A DNA stretch of 64,000 nt from the NCBI GenBank assembly GCA_009731375.1, contig BJOX01000145.1, positions 290,957-354,956 of the forward strand, in the 5' to 3' direction. The position numbers were made by a program, and so were the translations under genes. Origin of the DNA: Paulinella micropora. Lineage: Eukaryota; Cercozoa; Imbricatea; Euglyphida. The notes below the pieces were generated by a model. It was given only the letters and a program-made list of their open reading frames with translations, was not told the origin of the DNA and searched no databases. Positions 1 to 27,103 of the stretch are shown one piece after another (the stretch's first letter is position 1; the number at the start of each line of letters is the position of its first letter).

Positions 1-439
1 NNNNNNNNNNNNNNNNNNNNNNNNNNNNNNNNNNNNNNNNNNNNNNNNNNNNNNNNNNNNNNNNNNNNNNNNNNNNNNNNNNNNNNNNNNNNNNNNNNNN
101 NNNNNNNNNNNNNNNNNNNNNNNNNNNNNNNNNNNNNNNNNNNNNNNNNNNNNNNNNNNNNNNNNNNNNNNNNNNNNNNNNNNNNNNNNNNNNNNNNNNN
201 NNNNNNNNNNNNNNNNNNNNNNNNNNNNNNNNNNNNNNNNNNNNNNNNNNNNNNNNNNNNNNNNNNNNNNNNNNNNNNNNNNNNNNNNNNNNNNNNNNNN
301 NNNNNNNNNNNNNNNNNNNNNNNNNNNNNNNNNNNNNNNNNNNNNNNNNNNNNNNNNNNNNNNNNNNNNNNNNNNNNNNNNNNNNNNNNNNNNNNNNNNN
401 NNNNNNNNNNNNNNNNNNNNNNNNNNNNNNNNNNNNNNN

Positions 440-470
<31 letters not shown>
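1..470. other. Assembly gap and G homopolymer
   Basis: Positions 1-449 are N. They are followed by an uninterrupted G run to about 470, which looks like a low-quality contig end rather than biology. The upstream part of the ubiquitin-conjugating enzyme gene is lost here. Confidence 0.95.
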
Positions 471-472
<2 letters not shown>

Positions 473-474
<2 letters not shown>

Positions 475-698
475 CCTCGCAGAACCATACCTCATACATA
501 CAGACATAACTGTGTGCAGGATCTCGGAAGAAGACATGAGCAGGGTGCAGTTCTTGATCACGGGACCGGAAGACACGCCCTACAGGCAACAGACACAGAA
601 TAGCAGACTGGATATATGTGTGTGTATGTGTTTACGTATGTATGTATGTATGTATGTATGTATGTATGTATGTATGTACGTATGCATGTATGTATGCA

Positions 699-729
<31 letters not shown>

Positions 730-803
730 GTGTGTGTATGTGTGTGTATGTGTATGTGTGTGTATGTGTATGGTGTCTATGTGTCTATGTGTGTATGTGT
801 CTA

Positions 804-866
<63 letters not shown>

Positions 867-1002
867 GTGCATGTGTATGTGTATATGTACATGTACATGT
901 ACATGTACATGTATATGTACATGTACGTATATGTACATGTACATGTACATGTATATGTACATGTACGTATATGTACATGTAATATGTATGTATGTATGTA
1001 TG

Positions 1003-1036
<34 letters not shown>

Positions 1037-1086
1037 TGCATGCATGCATGCATGCATGCATGTATGCATGTATGCATGTACGTATG

Positions 1087-1120
<34 letters not shown>

Positions 1121-1601
1121 TGCATGTATGCAGTGCGGGCTGCTTCCTGTTCCACGCCTACTTCCCCGACATGTACCCCAACGTACCACCGCAGGTCTGT
1201 ATCGCAAACCACAGCTATCCTAATGGCGAACCATAGCATATTTTATTGTCTAATCGCAAACCCATAGTATATTTTATTGCCTAGGCTTGTACATAATGTG
1301 CAAATATCCCTATGGTGGCAGGTCAATCTCATGACGACTGGCAGGGGCAGCGTGCGCTTCAACCCCAACCTGTACGACTCGGGCAAAGTCTGCCTCAGCC
1401 TGCTGGGCACGTGGCAAGGCGCACAGGGGGAGAAATGGAGCCCCAAGGCCTCCACCTTTCTGCAAGGTGTGCCTGGAAGCATGCCCAGATTGTTTTGAGA
1501 GAGAGCGCAAGAAAGTGAGGTAGCAAGTCAGCGAGAAAGAAAACAAACAAGCAAACAACCAAGCAAGAAAGAAAGAAAGAAAAGAAAGAAAGAAAGAAAA
1601 G

Positions 1602-1640
<39 letters not shown>

Positions 1641-2450
1641 AAGAAAGAAAGAAAGAAAGGAAGGAAGGAAGGAAGGAAGGAGGGAGGGAGGGAGGGAAGG
1701 AAGGAAGTAAGGAAAGAAAGAAAGAAAGAAAGAAAAGAAAAGAAAGAAAAAGAAGGAAAGAAAGAGAGAAGGAAAGAAAGAAAGAAAGAAAGCAAGAAAG
1801 CAAGAAAGAAGGAAGGAAAAGAAAGAAGAAAGAAAATGAAGAGAATGGATGGACGAAGGAATGGGTGAAAAAGAAATTAAGAAAAAAAAGGAAGGAGGGA
1901 AGCAAGGAAATCAGAAATCAAGCAAGCAACCAAGAGGCGGCAGCTCTGACGGCAGCAGTGCACGGTGTCTGACTGTGCGTGCAGTGATGGTGTCGATCCA
2001 GGCGCTGATCTTGGTTCCGCAGCCCGTCTTCAACGAGCCCGGCTACGAGCGCGACATGGGCACGCCGCGCGGTGACCAGATGAACAAGGACTACAACGAG
2101 GACAAGCAAGCCGCCACCGTCAGTCGCCGTCGCCTGCCTGGCTGCTGGCAGATGGCTGATTTTCTTGCTGTTTGCTGAGCTGCCAGCTCCACTCAGTGTT
2201 GGCTCACCATGCAGTCGAGGACTGGCCATTAGTAATATTATACTGTGCTGTGCAGGTCCAATGGGCCATGGTGGACATGCTGGAGGCACCCCCAAAAGGC
2301 TTTCAGAGCATTGTGCGCTTGCATTTCTTCTTGCAAAAAAGCAAGGTTCTGGAGCAAGTGCAGGCCTGGGCTAAGGGCAATGCCAGAGTGCGAACTCTTT
2401 TGCCGAGACTGCAGACCCTTCTCGACAAGCTCAAGCCTCCCCAGCCATGA
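473..2450 (+). CDS. Ubiquitin-conjugating enzyme, BIRC6/UBE2O-type (5' partial)
   Basis: This is the 3' part of an E2 ubiquitin-conjugating domain gene. The proposed exons are <473-585, 1134-1194, 1322-1466, 1985-2118 and 2256-2450, and they join in frame. The encoded peptides include [20 protein letters not shown], then [39 protein letters not shown] (the Cys after GKV is the expected catalytic cysteine) and [15 protein letters not shown], ending at TGA 2448-2450. The extended form after the catalytic loop matches the large BIRC6/UBE2O class rather than small E2s. Intron 1 seems to use a GC donor (586-587); the other introns are GT-AG. The start lies in the gap at the window edge. Transfer of ubiquitin to targets is inferred from the family. 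Confidence 0.85.
604..1130. repeat. ATGT/GTAT/ACATGT microsatellite in intron 1
   Basis: The intron is almost wholly ATGT, TATGTG and TACATG repeats with GCAT interruptions. All long reading frames across it are low-complexity Tyr/Val/Cys or His/Thr translations and are not genes. Confidence 0.9.
1555..1905. repeat. Purine-rich GAAA/GGAA tract in intron 3
   Basis: A strand-asymmetric (GAAA)n and (GGAA)n tract lies in the intron between 1467 and 1984. Its reverse complement gives spurious Phe/Ser/Leu ORFs. Confidence 0.85.
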
Positions 2451-3383
2451 GTATCATATCATACCCCAGTCATGAGTATCATATCATAGATGTAGTGTAC
2501 GCACACGCTGAGCCTCCTTTTAAATGCCAACGAGGGTCTACTTCCCTTCTAAAGTTTCCCTTCCTCAAATTTTTCTCATACATCAGTCTTGATTCTCAGT
2601 CATTCAAGTTCCACTTCTTTTTCTTCAAGGTGTTTTCCGAAGCGCTCATCTCCAGGAGCAGTCCTCTGACATCAATGATTCGTTAAGTTAGTAGTATTGG
2701 GTCGAGCCAGGCTCTGGGAGTCATTTTAATCTTTTTACTTCGTGTATATATGTTTAATTTTTGTTTTCAAGTGTGTATCCTCGGTCTCTGTAGAGCTAGC
2801 CTTTTTTTTTAACGCAAGCGCTGTTTTACTAAAATGCTTGCCACTCATAGAACTGCCAGAGTGTCTCCTTTTATTAGAACTTTGCTTCGTCTTCCCACCG
2901 AGTCACTCCTACGAGCGTTGACGAGTGGCAAGTTTCTATTAAAAGAGTGATTGCGTAAAAGAAATCAAGTTTTCAAGTTGACCGTCCGAATTATTATTTC
3001 AATCATTTACCAACCGGTTGGTAATTTTTTATGCAACTTCCGCATTGTTTTAACAAAATACTTGCCACTCACAGGGCTGAGTTGGAATACGAAGAGATAT
3101 CATAAGTTGTACTAGGAATGGAAATAGTCCGACTCAGTAGACTTCATTAGTTTGAAGAGGTAGACTAAATAGTTTGAAGAGGTCAAAGTGATGCCATGAT
3201 GGCAGTCAGTTAGGGTTATTTATTTAATTTTACGCGGCAAGCATTCAGTTTTCATAAACTTTGAAAATATTAATACTTGCCATTCACTAGTAGAGCTGAG
3301 TGTGACTTTGAGTTTGAACTGAGCACTATTTTAAGCTGAGATGACATTGGATATTATAATAATTAGACCCTTTCTCCTCAGTT
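2451..3383. other. AT-rich intergenic DNA, no gene seen
   Basis: No coding exon is recognisable downstream of the E2 stop codon. The phrase CTTGCCA(C/T)TCA recurs near 2837, 3062 and 3277, each time close to a GAGCTGAG-like or GAACTGCC-like phrase. This suggests a decayed dispersed repeat. Confidence 0.5.
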
Positions 3384-3950
3384 ATTACTGCGGACAATCA
3401 AGAGGAAAAATCTTTATCGACGGTTTTTTAGTTAATACTCAAAATAAGAATTAGTGACCGCAATAAGAAATAGTGTTTAAGTCCCTGGGATTACCAATTG
3501 GTAATTTTCATTACCAACTGGTAACAAAAAAGTTACCAATCGGTAACGAATATTGTGCCAATTTTGGGACAATATTTCCGTCTTTGCGTAATAGAATAAC
3601 CAATTGGTAACCAAAAATTACCAATTGGTAACAGTAGGACCAGGGACTTAACTAATAGTACTTAATTTTTGAATTAATTTTCAAATCAAGAATTACTAGT
3701 AACAAGTCAGTGTCACTGTCTCAGATTCTAGAGATTATTAAGAATTAACAAGTCAGTGTCAGTCTCAGATTCTAGAGATTCAATTACTAGAAATAATCTC
3801 TAGAATCTGAGACTGACACTGACTTGTTAATTCTTAATTTGAAAATTAATTCAAAAATTAAGTACTATTTCTTTTTCCGGTCACTAATTCTTATTTTGAG
3901 TATTAACTAAAAAACGATAAAGATTTTTCCTCTTGATTGTCCGCAGTAAT
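3384..3950. mobile_element. Foldback (MITE-like) element
   Basis: The left end ATTACTGCGGACAATCAAG at 3384 is the reverse complement of the right end around 3932-3950, and the arms continue inward through TTAGTTAATACTCAAAATAAG and AACAAGTCAGTG segments. The centre is near 3780. Without the 181-bp insertion inside the left arm the element is about 386 bp and would fold into one long hairpin. No coding capacity is seen. Confidence 0.8.
3475..3655. mobile_element. Nested insertion with TTACCAATTGGTAA palindromes
   Basis: This 181-bp block interrupts the left arm of the foldback; the right arm lacks it. It is bounded by an inverted TTAAGTCCCTGG / CCAGGGACTTAA pair and by TAGT at 3471-3474 and 3656-3659, a likely 4-bp target duplication. 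Inside are about five copies of the palindrome TTACCAATTGGTAA or one-base variants. Confidence 0.75.
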
Positions 3951-4046
3951 ATGTCCACTATTACTTTAATGATCCGTTAGTAGTAGTGGTTACCGTGAAA
4001 GTTAATACTTAGTATTAGTATACCACTATTATTAATATCATAGATG

Positions 4047-4278
4047 ATCTATGATAGCAACTACACTCTATCAGCAGTACTACAGCTTTACTATTAGAAA
4101 AGGCGCCAACAGAACACGCCACGTAACTTGACTGACCGGATCATAAGCAATGGCTCTACCGACACCGTTACTCCGATACGGCCGGTCCTTATCTATTAAT
4201 TAAGATTATTAGTTCCAACAGCGCCTTTTCTTATTAAAGCTGTAGTACTGCTGATAGAGTGTAGTTGCTATCATAGAT
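4047..4278. repeat. Inverted repeat of about 60 bp arms
   Basis: The arm ATCTATGATAGCAACTACAC at 4047 returns inverted at the end of 4218-4278, through CTATCAGCAGTACTACAGCTT and AAAAGGCGCC. The loop of about 100 bp has no ORF. It is a second MITE-like foldback. Confidence 0.75.
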
Positions 4279-4722
4279 AATTATATTCAGTAATAATAGT
4301 AGTCTAACAGAACTGTTGTACTTTAATAAATTATCAATATTAATATATTAATATCAATAATAATATTAATACAACCGTCGACATTGAAGTTACCGTAAAA
4401 GATTCGCTTTTATGCTAGCACTGTGACTATTTTTTATCGTACTACTAGCCCAGTTTTTGTGAATCTAGCCCCCTTTCAAGTTTCTTCCGCTAGATAGCCC
4501 TCCTTTCTTGGTGCCACTTTTCTCAACCTAGCGCTCCTTTCCTGCAGCTAGCACACTTTTCGACAGCTATTCCCATTTTTCTGCTAGTAGCACTAATTTT
4601 TGACTGCTACCCACCTTTGTGATAAAGAAGGGAGGCGAAAAGCTCGCCCTATTTTATGACACTTCCATCTCTTTCATCTCTCCTATCGTGAAAGGCAAGA
4701 TTAAAAGTCATTCAGTCCATCC

Positions 4723-4916
4723 CAACTTCCCCCCCCCCCCCCCCCCCCCCCCCGGGAGGGGGGCCCCCCCCCCCCCCCCCCCNNNNNNNNNNGAGAGAGA
4801 GAGAGAGAGCGAGAGAGAGCGAGAGAGAGAGAGAGAGAGAGAGAGAAATAGAGAGAGAGAAATAGAGAGAGAGAAATAGAGAGAGAGAAATAGAGAGAGA
4901 GAGAGAGAGAGAGAGT

Positions 4917-4952
<36 letters not shown>

Positions 4953-5305
4953 GAGATAGAGAGATTGAGTTGAGAGAAAGGGAGAGAGAGATTGAGTTGA
5001 GAGAGAGAGAGAGACACAGACAGAGAAAATACTTCCTATTATTTATCTTTGTCCTGCGTGCTCCCGTTACCTCTCTACTGTCTTTTTCGCGCCGCCAGCC
5101 CGGCCGGTTGCCGTTTTGTCCTTATATTGCGCCATTTCTGCTTTCAGGAACGTATATGTGTATCTGTATCACGGTATGTCTGTATGTATGTATGTATGTA
5201 TGTATGTATGTGATGTATGTATGTATGTATGTATGTATGTATGTATGTATGTATGTTTGTATGTATGTATGTATGTGTGTATGTATGTATGTATGTATGT
5301 ATGTA
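4723..5305. repeat. C homopolymer, GA repeat and ATGT microsatellite
   Basis: A C run with a short G/C switch ends in a 10-N gap (4783-4792). It is followed by (GA)n to about 5030 and (ATGT)n from 5178 to 5305. The region from 4279 to 4722 is AT-rich and shows no gene. Confidence 0.85.
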
Positions 5306-5631
5306 CAAACCAAACAACTGCCTGAGGGCCCCCGGACGCCTCATCCCAGTCACGGTTGGGTAAACGTGATTAAACTATAAAAGATGTTAAGTTATACATT
5401 AATGACTGGCAATTACAGATAGATCATACAGCTGTGACGAGCACAGTCGCCGGCCAGGTCACAGTTGACATTCCAGCTAAGTGCTCTGTCTGGCTTGTCG
5501 TTTTTTTGGATCAACTCACTCTTATCGTCCCTCGAAGATCAGTTGCGAGAAGAAATGGCGACCCTTGACCAGGCCGGTGGATTCCAAGGATAGGACCACA
5601 CAGCCTACGGTTTGCTTTCCGAAAACAAGCA

Positions 5632-20033
<14,402 letters not shown>

Positions 20034-20109
20034 CTCTCACACCTTCACACCAACACACACCAACACACACACACACTACTGCACAAAAAGAACTTTGTAG
20101 TGTAAACGC

Positions 20110-20595
20110 AAACGTATGTGCCACAGACACAGACTGACAAAAAATGACAGATACAGACAGACAGACACAGACAGACACAGTACAGACAGACACACACAAC
20201 ACATAAGAGTACTCATAAGATTACAGACATGCATACACAGGCACACAGGCACAGGCACACAGACACACAGACACACAGACACACAGACATACAGATACAG
20301 ACACTCACACTCACACTCACACTCACACACACACACACAGATCAAGATCATACCAACAAATCAAATCATACATACACATCATGCACACACACACACAGAC
20401 ACAGACAAGCACACACAAACACACACAGACACACACAAACACACACAACACATACACACACATACACAAATCATACACACAAATCATGCGCACAAACACA
20501 AACACACAAATCATGCACACACATCACACACACAAAGTACACAAATCATGCACACACATCAACAAACGCACACAAACACACACACAAACACACAA

Positions 20596-20626
<31 letters not shown>

Positions 20627-20670
20627 ACAGTACTCATAACTCACACACACACACAAGCAACCCACCCCAC
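20110..20670. repeat. CA-rich tract upstream of the RhoBTB gene
   Basis: An ACACAG/ACACAA-rich tract follows directly upstream of the minus-strand start codon. It therefore lies in the promoter or 5' leader of the RhoBTB-like gene. No TATA box is obvious. Confidence 0.8.
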
Positions 20671-21144
20671 AAGACAGAAGGGAGGATAATGTGTGAAGGA
20701 TGGTGGGACTCAGGACGGAGCAAGAAAAATCTGGGAAGAGGAAAGATCTGAGAAAATGCTGGTGGATTGTGCCTACACGATTTATCCGCGGCCGGGTTTA
20801 TTCGACCGTGGTATTTTGGGGTGCCACCTGCACCTGTTACAAACATAGAGTGGAGCCGGTATTGCGGCGCATTTTGGATGCACTGGATTCCAGTTTTTCT
20901 GTTTTGATGCAGTAAAATGTAATATGGAGGGTGAAAAGAAAGAGAGAAAAAGATAGAAAGAAAGAAAGGAACAAAGAGAAGAAGAAGAAGAAGAAAAAAT
21001 CAGGAAAAGAAAAGAGAACGAAGAAGTAACAACGAACAGGAAAGAAATAAAAAAACAAAACTCAAAATAGAAAAGGAATAAAAAAAAAAATAGAAAACTC
21101 CTGGCTACGATGCGAGTGAATTGCGTTAGGTGCCGCAGTTTCCT

Positions 21145-22270
21145 TAAGGGCTGTCTCACTGACTGTCAATTGATCTCACTTGCGCCCATTGTTAGTTATG
21201 TCTTACCTCTGCTGGCGCTTTCCGCTCTTCCCTCTAGTTCAGTATCGTCTCCTTGCCCCTGTCTGGCCTTGTGTTTGCTTGTTTTTGTTTGCTTTTCGTG
21301 TTTGTCGCTGCCTCTGTTGTTGCCTTTTTGTATTGTTTGTGTTTCCTTTGTTTCGCTTGTTTGTTTGTTTTTTGTTGCTTTTGGGTTTTTTTTTTAATAT
21401 TCCGGTGGTGTGCAGAGCGTAGTAAGGCTCGACGTGGCGTACTCGCGACGCGATTATGCCGAGTGCTGCAGTATCCATAAGGACCAGCCCAAGCCTGGCA
21501 ACCTCATAGACATGCAGCCTCAAGCTAGTCGAGCCAATTTTTTTTTTTTTTTAAATTATAATCATTCTTTGTTGTTTTTGTCTTCGTTCTCTATTCTTTT
21601 CCTTGTTTTTTTCTTTTTCTCTTTGTCCCTGTCTTTCTTTCTATCTTTTTCTCTTTCTTTTCTCGTCCATTTTACTCTTTCCAGGAGCTTTCTGTTGAAC
21701 CTTAGTTCCAGATTTCCTTATGAGCTTGTACTGTGCGTTCCTTGGAACCAGAATTCATTTGAATTAAGTTTATTTTTTTTTTGTCTTTCTCATTAAACCT
21801 TGCTTACTGTGAAAAAAAAAAAAAGAAAAAAGTCTGACTATCAGTCTTACTTGCGCCCTGTGTTGGTTGTGTCTCATCCCTGCATCCTGCCTTTGCTTCA
21901 TGCCCTGCCTCCCTTGCCCCTGTCTGGTTTGTTTGTTTGTGTTTGTTTGTGTGTGCTGCTCTTGTTTTGTTCTTGTTCCCTTCCTGTTTTGTTATTTTGT
22001 TTTCCTATCTTGTTTGCATTGCTTGTCTTTCTTGCCTCTCTCTGTCTTTTCCTTCTATCCTTTTATGTGTCTTGCCTTACATATTTTTATATGGAGCCTA
22101 GCTGTTGAACTTTGGTTCCAGTTTTCTATAAGGACCTGCACTGCTGCTCCTTGGGGCCAGATCGCATGATTATAGTGTGTCCCTACGTGTCCTATTTTTT
22201 CTTTATTTTTATTCTATCCTTTTTTGTCTTCTTTTTCTCCATTGAACCTTGCTTACTGTAAAAGACCAAC
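21145..22270. repeat. Diverged tandem duplication
   Basis: Blocks from about 21145 and about 21834 share ordered phrases: CTGACTRTCA, ACTTGCGCCC, CCTTGCCCCTGTCTGG, GTTGAAC-TT-GTTCCAG and AACCTTGCTTACTGT. The first copy has an extra splice-bounded island at 21415-21516 that could encode SVVRLDVAYSRRDYAECCSI and more. That island may be an exon of an unrecognised gene; nothing else supports it. Confidence 0.6.
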
Positions 22271-22379
22271 AACAACAACAACAACAACAGAAAAGCGTGA
22301 GATGAGAAAGTAAGAGAGAGACAACAAAGGCAGGAACAACAGAAGCACGAGCAGCAACAGAAACAGCAAGAGATTATCG

Positions 22380-22470
22380 TGTATAGATAGGAGAGATCGA
22401 GAGATCAAGATAAGAGGAAGATAAATAGAAAGAGAGAACGAGAGACGGAGGAAAGGAGGAAGGGAGAGAG

Positions 22471-22522
<52 letters not shown>

Positions 22523-22588
22523 AGTGAGAGAGAGAGAGAGAGAGGGCGCGAGAGAGAGAGAGAGAGAGATGAGAGAGAGAGAGATAGC

Positions 22589-22624
<36 letters not shown>

Positions 22625-22975
22625 TAAAGATATATATATATAGAGAGAGAGTATATATATATATATAGAGAGAGAAAGAGGATGAGAAAGAGGAAGAGAA
22701 AGAGGAAAAGAGAGAGAGAGAGAAAGAGAAAAAGAAAGAGAAAGAGAAAGGGAAAGGAGAGATCGAGAGAAAGAGGAAGAGAAAGAAAGAGAGTGAGAGA
22801 GAGAGAGAGTGAGTGAGAGAGAGAGAGAGAGAGAGAGGCAGAGAGAGAGAGAGCGAGTGAGAGAGAAAGAGGAGAGAGAGAGAGAGAGAGCGAGTGAGAG
22901 AGAAAGAGGAGAGAGAGAGAGAGAAAGAGGAGAGAGAGAGAGAGAAAGGAAGGAGAAAGAAAAACAGAAAGAGAA

Positions 22976-23006
<31 letters not shown>

Positions 23007-23061
23007 AAGAGGAAGAGAAAGAGGAAGAGAAAGAGGAAGAGAGAGAGAGAGAGAGAGAAAG

Positions 23062-23096
<35 letters not shown>

Positions 23097-23350
23097 GAGA
23101 GAGAGGAAGAGAAAGAAAGAGAGAAAGAGAGAGAGAGAGAGAGAGATATCGAGAGAAAGAGAAAGAGGAATGTTCAAGAGAAAGAGGAAGGATCGAGAGG
23201 AAGAGGAAGAGGAAGAGAGAGAGAGAGAAAGAGGAAGAGAGAGAGAGAGAGAGAGAGGGAGGGAGGGAGGGAGGGAGAGAGAGTGATAGATAGATAGAGC
23301 GACAGACACAGACAGCCCAGACAGCCAGACAGACAAACAGACAGCCAGAC

Positions 23351-23381
<31 letters not shown>

Positions 23382-23394
23382 TCGTAGAAATCGG

Positions 23395-23452
<58 letters not shown>

Positions 23453-24547
23453 AGAGAAAGAGGGAGAGAGAAAGAGGGAGAGAGAAAGAGGGAGATCGAG
23501 AGAAAGAGGAAGAGGAAGAGAGAGAGAGAGAGAGAAAGAGAGGAGAGAGAGAGAGAGAGGCAGACAGACAGAGATCGTTGAAATCGGACAACAACAAGAA
23601 CAACAACAACAAAACGAAAAAAAAAAAAAAAAAAAAAANNNNNNNNNNNNNNNNNNNNNNNNNNNNNNNNNNNNNNNNNNNNNNNNNNNNNNNNNNNNNN
23701 NNNNNNNNNNNNNNNNNNNNNNNNNNNNNNNNNNNNNNNNNNNNNNNNNNNNNNNNNNNNNNNNNNNNNNNNNNNNNNNNNNNNNNNNNNNNNNNNNNNN
23801 NNNNNNNNNNNNNNNNNNNNNNNNNNNNNNNNNNNNNNNNNNNNNNNNNNNNNNNNNNNNNNNNNNNNNNNNNNNNNNNNNNNNNNNNNNNNNNNNNNNN
23901 NNNNNNNNNNNNNNNNNNNNNNNNNNNNNNNNNNNNNNNNNNNNNNNNNNNNNNNNNNNNNNNNNNNNNNNNNNNNNNNNNNNNNNNNNNNNNNNNNNNN
24001 NNNNNNNNNNNNNNNNNNNNNNNNNNNNNNNNNNNNNNNNNNNNNNNNNNNNNNNNNNNNNNNNNNNNNNNNNNNNNNNNNNNNNNNNNNNNNNNNNNNN
24101 NNNNNNNNNNNNNNNNNNNNNNNNNNNNNNNNNNNNNNNNNNNNNNNNNNNNNNNNNNNNNNNNNNNNNNNNNNNNNNNNNNNNNNNNNNNNNNNNNNNN
24201 NNNNNNNNNNNNNNNNNNNNNNNNNNNNNNNNNNNNNNNNNNNNNNNNNNNNNNNNNNNNNNNNNNNNNNNNNNNNNNNNNNNNNNNNNNNNNNNNNNNN
24301 NNNNNNNNNNNNNNNNNNNNNNNNNNNNNNNNNNNNNNNNNNNNNNNNNNNNNNNNNNNNNNNNNNNNNNNNNNNNNNNNNNNNNNNNNNNNNNNNNNNN
24401 NNNNNNNNNNNNNNNNNNNNNNNNNNNNNNNNNNNNNNNNNNNNNNNNNNNNNNNNNNNNNNNNNNNNNNNNNNNNNNNNNNNNNNNNNNNNNNNNNNNN
24501 NNNNNNNNNNNNNNNNNNNNNNNNNNNNNNNNNNNNNNNNNNNNNNN

Positions 24548-24621
<74 letters not shown>

Positions 24622-24778
24622 GAAGGAGAGAAAGAGGAAGAGAGAGAGAGAGAGAGAGAAAGAGAGACAGAGAGAGAGAGAGAGAGATAGAGACAGAGAC
24701 AGAGACAGAGAGAGAGAGAGACACAGACAGAGACAGAGAGAGAGAGAGAGACACAGAGAGTGAGAGAGAGAGAGAGAG

Positions 24779-24818
<40 letters not shown>

Positions 24819-24900
24819 AGAGAGAAAGAGTGTGTGTGTGTGTGTGTGTTTGTATGTGTATGTGTGTGTGTTTATGAATGAGTGAGTGAGAGTGAGAGAA
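22380..24900. repeat. GA-rich tract with a 909-base gap
   Basis: (GA)n with GAAA, GATA and CAGA variants runs from about 22440 to 23600. An A run leads into N 23639-24547, and GA repeat then continues to 24900. The long Ser/Leu ORFs reported across the gap are artefacts. Confidence 0.9.
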
Positions 24901-25061
24901 AGACATAGAAGAGAGAGGAGACAAGTTGGGCTTAAATTTGGGATTCACTGTCTTTCAAAGCCAATTTTATAAAAGTCTTTTCTCTATTTTCTGCCACATG
25001 TGTTTCGCAGGTGTCGTTGCCTGTTCTCTCGGCGTGTCTACTCGACGTCTACCTGCGTGGC

Positions 25062-25623
25062 ATGTTGCGCTTGGAGGGTGCTTGCATGTGTGCGCTGCGG
25101 TCGCGCGCATTTCGGACCTTCCAGGCATCTCGCGGCATCTCTTGCGCTCAACTCGTAGCTGTCTGCTCCCAGCCGCGCCGTCGCTTCTCTTCCAACCGGC
25201 CCCCGCACGAACCCCAAGAAGTGAGTTCTAGTCCCCCTGTGGACCAACCTAAGCCATCCAAGCGGTCCCCCCACGAAGCCCAAGAAGGGAGCTCAAGTCT
25301 TTCTACTGACCAACCTAAGCCATCCAAGCGGGCCCCGCGCGGACACCAAGAAGCGAGCTCACAACTCCCTGCAAACGATGTGCAATCATTGCTATCCCAG
25401 GTGCACACAAAGACATATGTATATGCATATCTTCATACGTGTACGTATATATGTAGGTGTTTTTGTACGTATTACATACTTACGTTAGATATATGATTTA
25501 AACAAAGTATATGAGGGAGAGAATACAGAGTGGAAGGTAGAATGCAACTACGAGGGGAAATGAGATTACGAGAGTGAGAGAACGGGACGTGAGATCGGAG
25601 TGGTATAGACATGCATATATATG

Positions 25624-25675
<52 letters not shown>

Positions 25676-25982
25676 AAAGAAATAAGGCCACAAAACCAGA
25701 GGATCACCGAAGATCGGACGTGCACGTATGTTTTTCTTTGCCGCGCATGTATGTTCGCGTGTTTGGGTAGAGGGAAAGGTATATATGCGATGTGTGTGTG
25801 TAGTATTGTAGTAAGAGAGGCTGCATGATTATGGCCTGTGCGTTGTGTGTGTGTGTGTGTGTGTGCGTGCAGTTGGAGACGAAAACGATGCAAAAGATGC
25901 ACTTTTATGACCGTTGGCAGTTTCGACGTTATGTCGGGGTAGGCTTTGGTCCGCCTACATGACAACAACAACAACAACAACA

Positions 25983-26016
<34 letters not shown>

Positions 26017-26086
26017 AACAACAACAATAACAACAACAATAACAACAACAACAACAACAGGAGCAGCAACAACAACAACAATAATC

Positions 26087-26143
<57 letters not shown>

Positions 26144-27041
26144 GTGCTTCTCTGTCAATTGCTGATGCATTTCTGCACATGCGCCTCCATCGTCTCACCC
26201 GTGAGGGGAGTNNNNNNNNNNCTTGGAGCAACCTCAGCCGTTCATTTGGCCCTAGTTTTTCATTACATTCGAAATTCATAAACTCAGCTATATCCCTAAA
26301 ACGGAGCTCCTGACAAGCTTGCGAAAATACAAGGAATCAGCCTCTCAACCCCTCTGGCACAACTCTTAGAGCCTTGTAGCATTCCCCTAACGCAAATATT
26401 TGCGTGAATGCCAAAGAAATTATATCAGCATCAATATCGAATCTGGGGCTAGCCACCCTGTCATTATGAGCTCCCAACTTCTGGTTCACACAAACCATGA
26501 TTTATTCCGACAGGGGTGCGAAAAAAAACAAGGGACTTTGGCATTCAGGACACTCCCCTAACGCAAATATTTGCGTGAATCCAAAAAAATTATATCAGCA
26601 TCAACATCGAGTCTGGGGCTAGCCACCCTGCCAATATGAGCTCCCAACTCCTCGTTTCCACCAACCATGATTTATTCCGACAGGGGTGCGGAAAGGGGGG
26701 GGGGGGGNNNNNNNNNNNNNNNNNNNNNNNNNNNNNNNNNNNNNNNNNNNNNNNNNNNNNNNNNNNNNNNNNNNNNNNNNNNNNNNNNNNNNNNNNNNNN
26801 NNNNNNNNNNNNNNNNNNNNNNNNNNNNNNNNNNNNNNNNNNNNNNNNNNNNNNNNNNNNNNNNNNNNNNNNNNNNNNNNNNNNNNNNNNNNNNNNNNNN
26901 NNNNNNNNNNNNNNNNNNNNNNNNNNNNNNNNNNNNNNNNNNNNNNNNNNNNGGGGTGCACAATTTTCATTTTCCCCCTCCCCCCAAACCCCCCACCCCC
27001 TACTCCCAACACCTTTCAGGTATGATAATAATGATAATAAC

Positions 27042-27103
<62 letters not shown>

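Noticed and set aside
512-1267. Long Tyr/Val/Cys and His/Thr ORFs on both strands
   Set aside because: They are translations of ATGT and TATGTG microsatellite inside an intron.
22405-24948. 847-aa ORF on the minus strand
   Set aside because: It is GA repeat plus 303 unknown residues from the gap.
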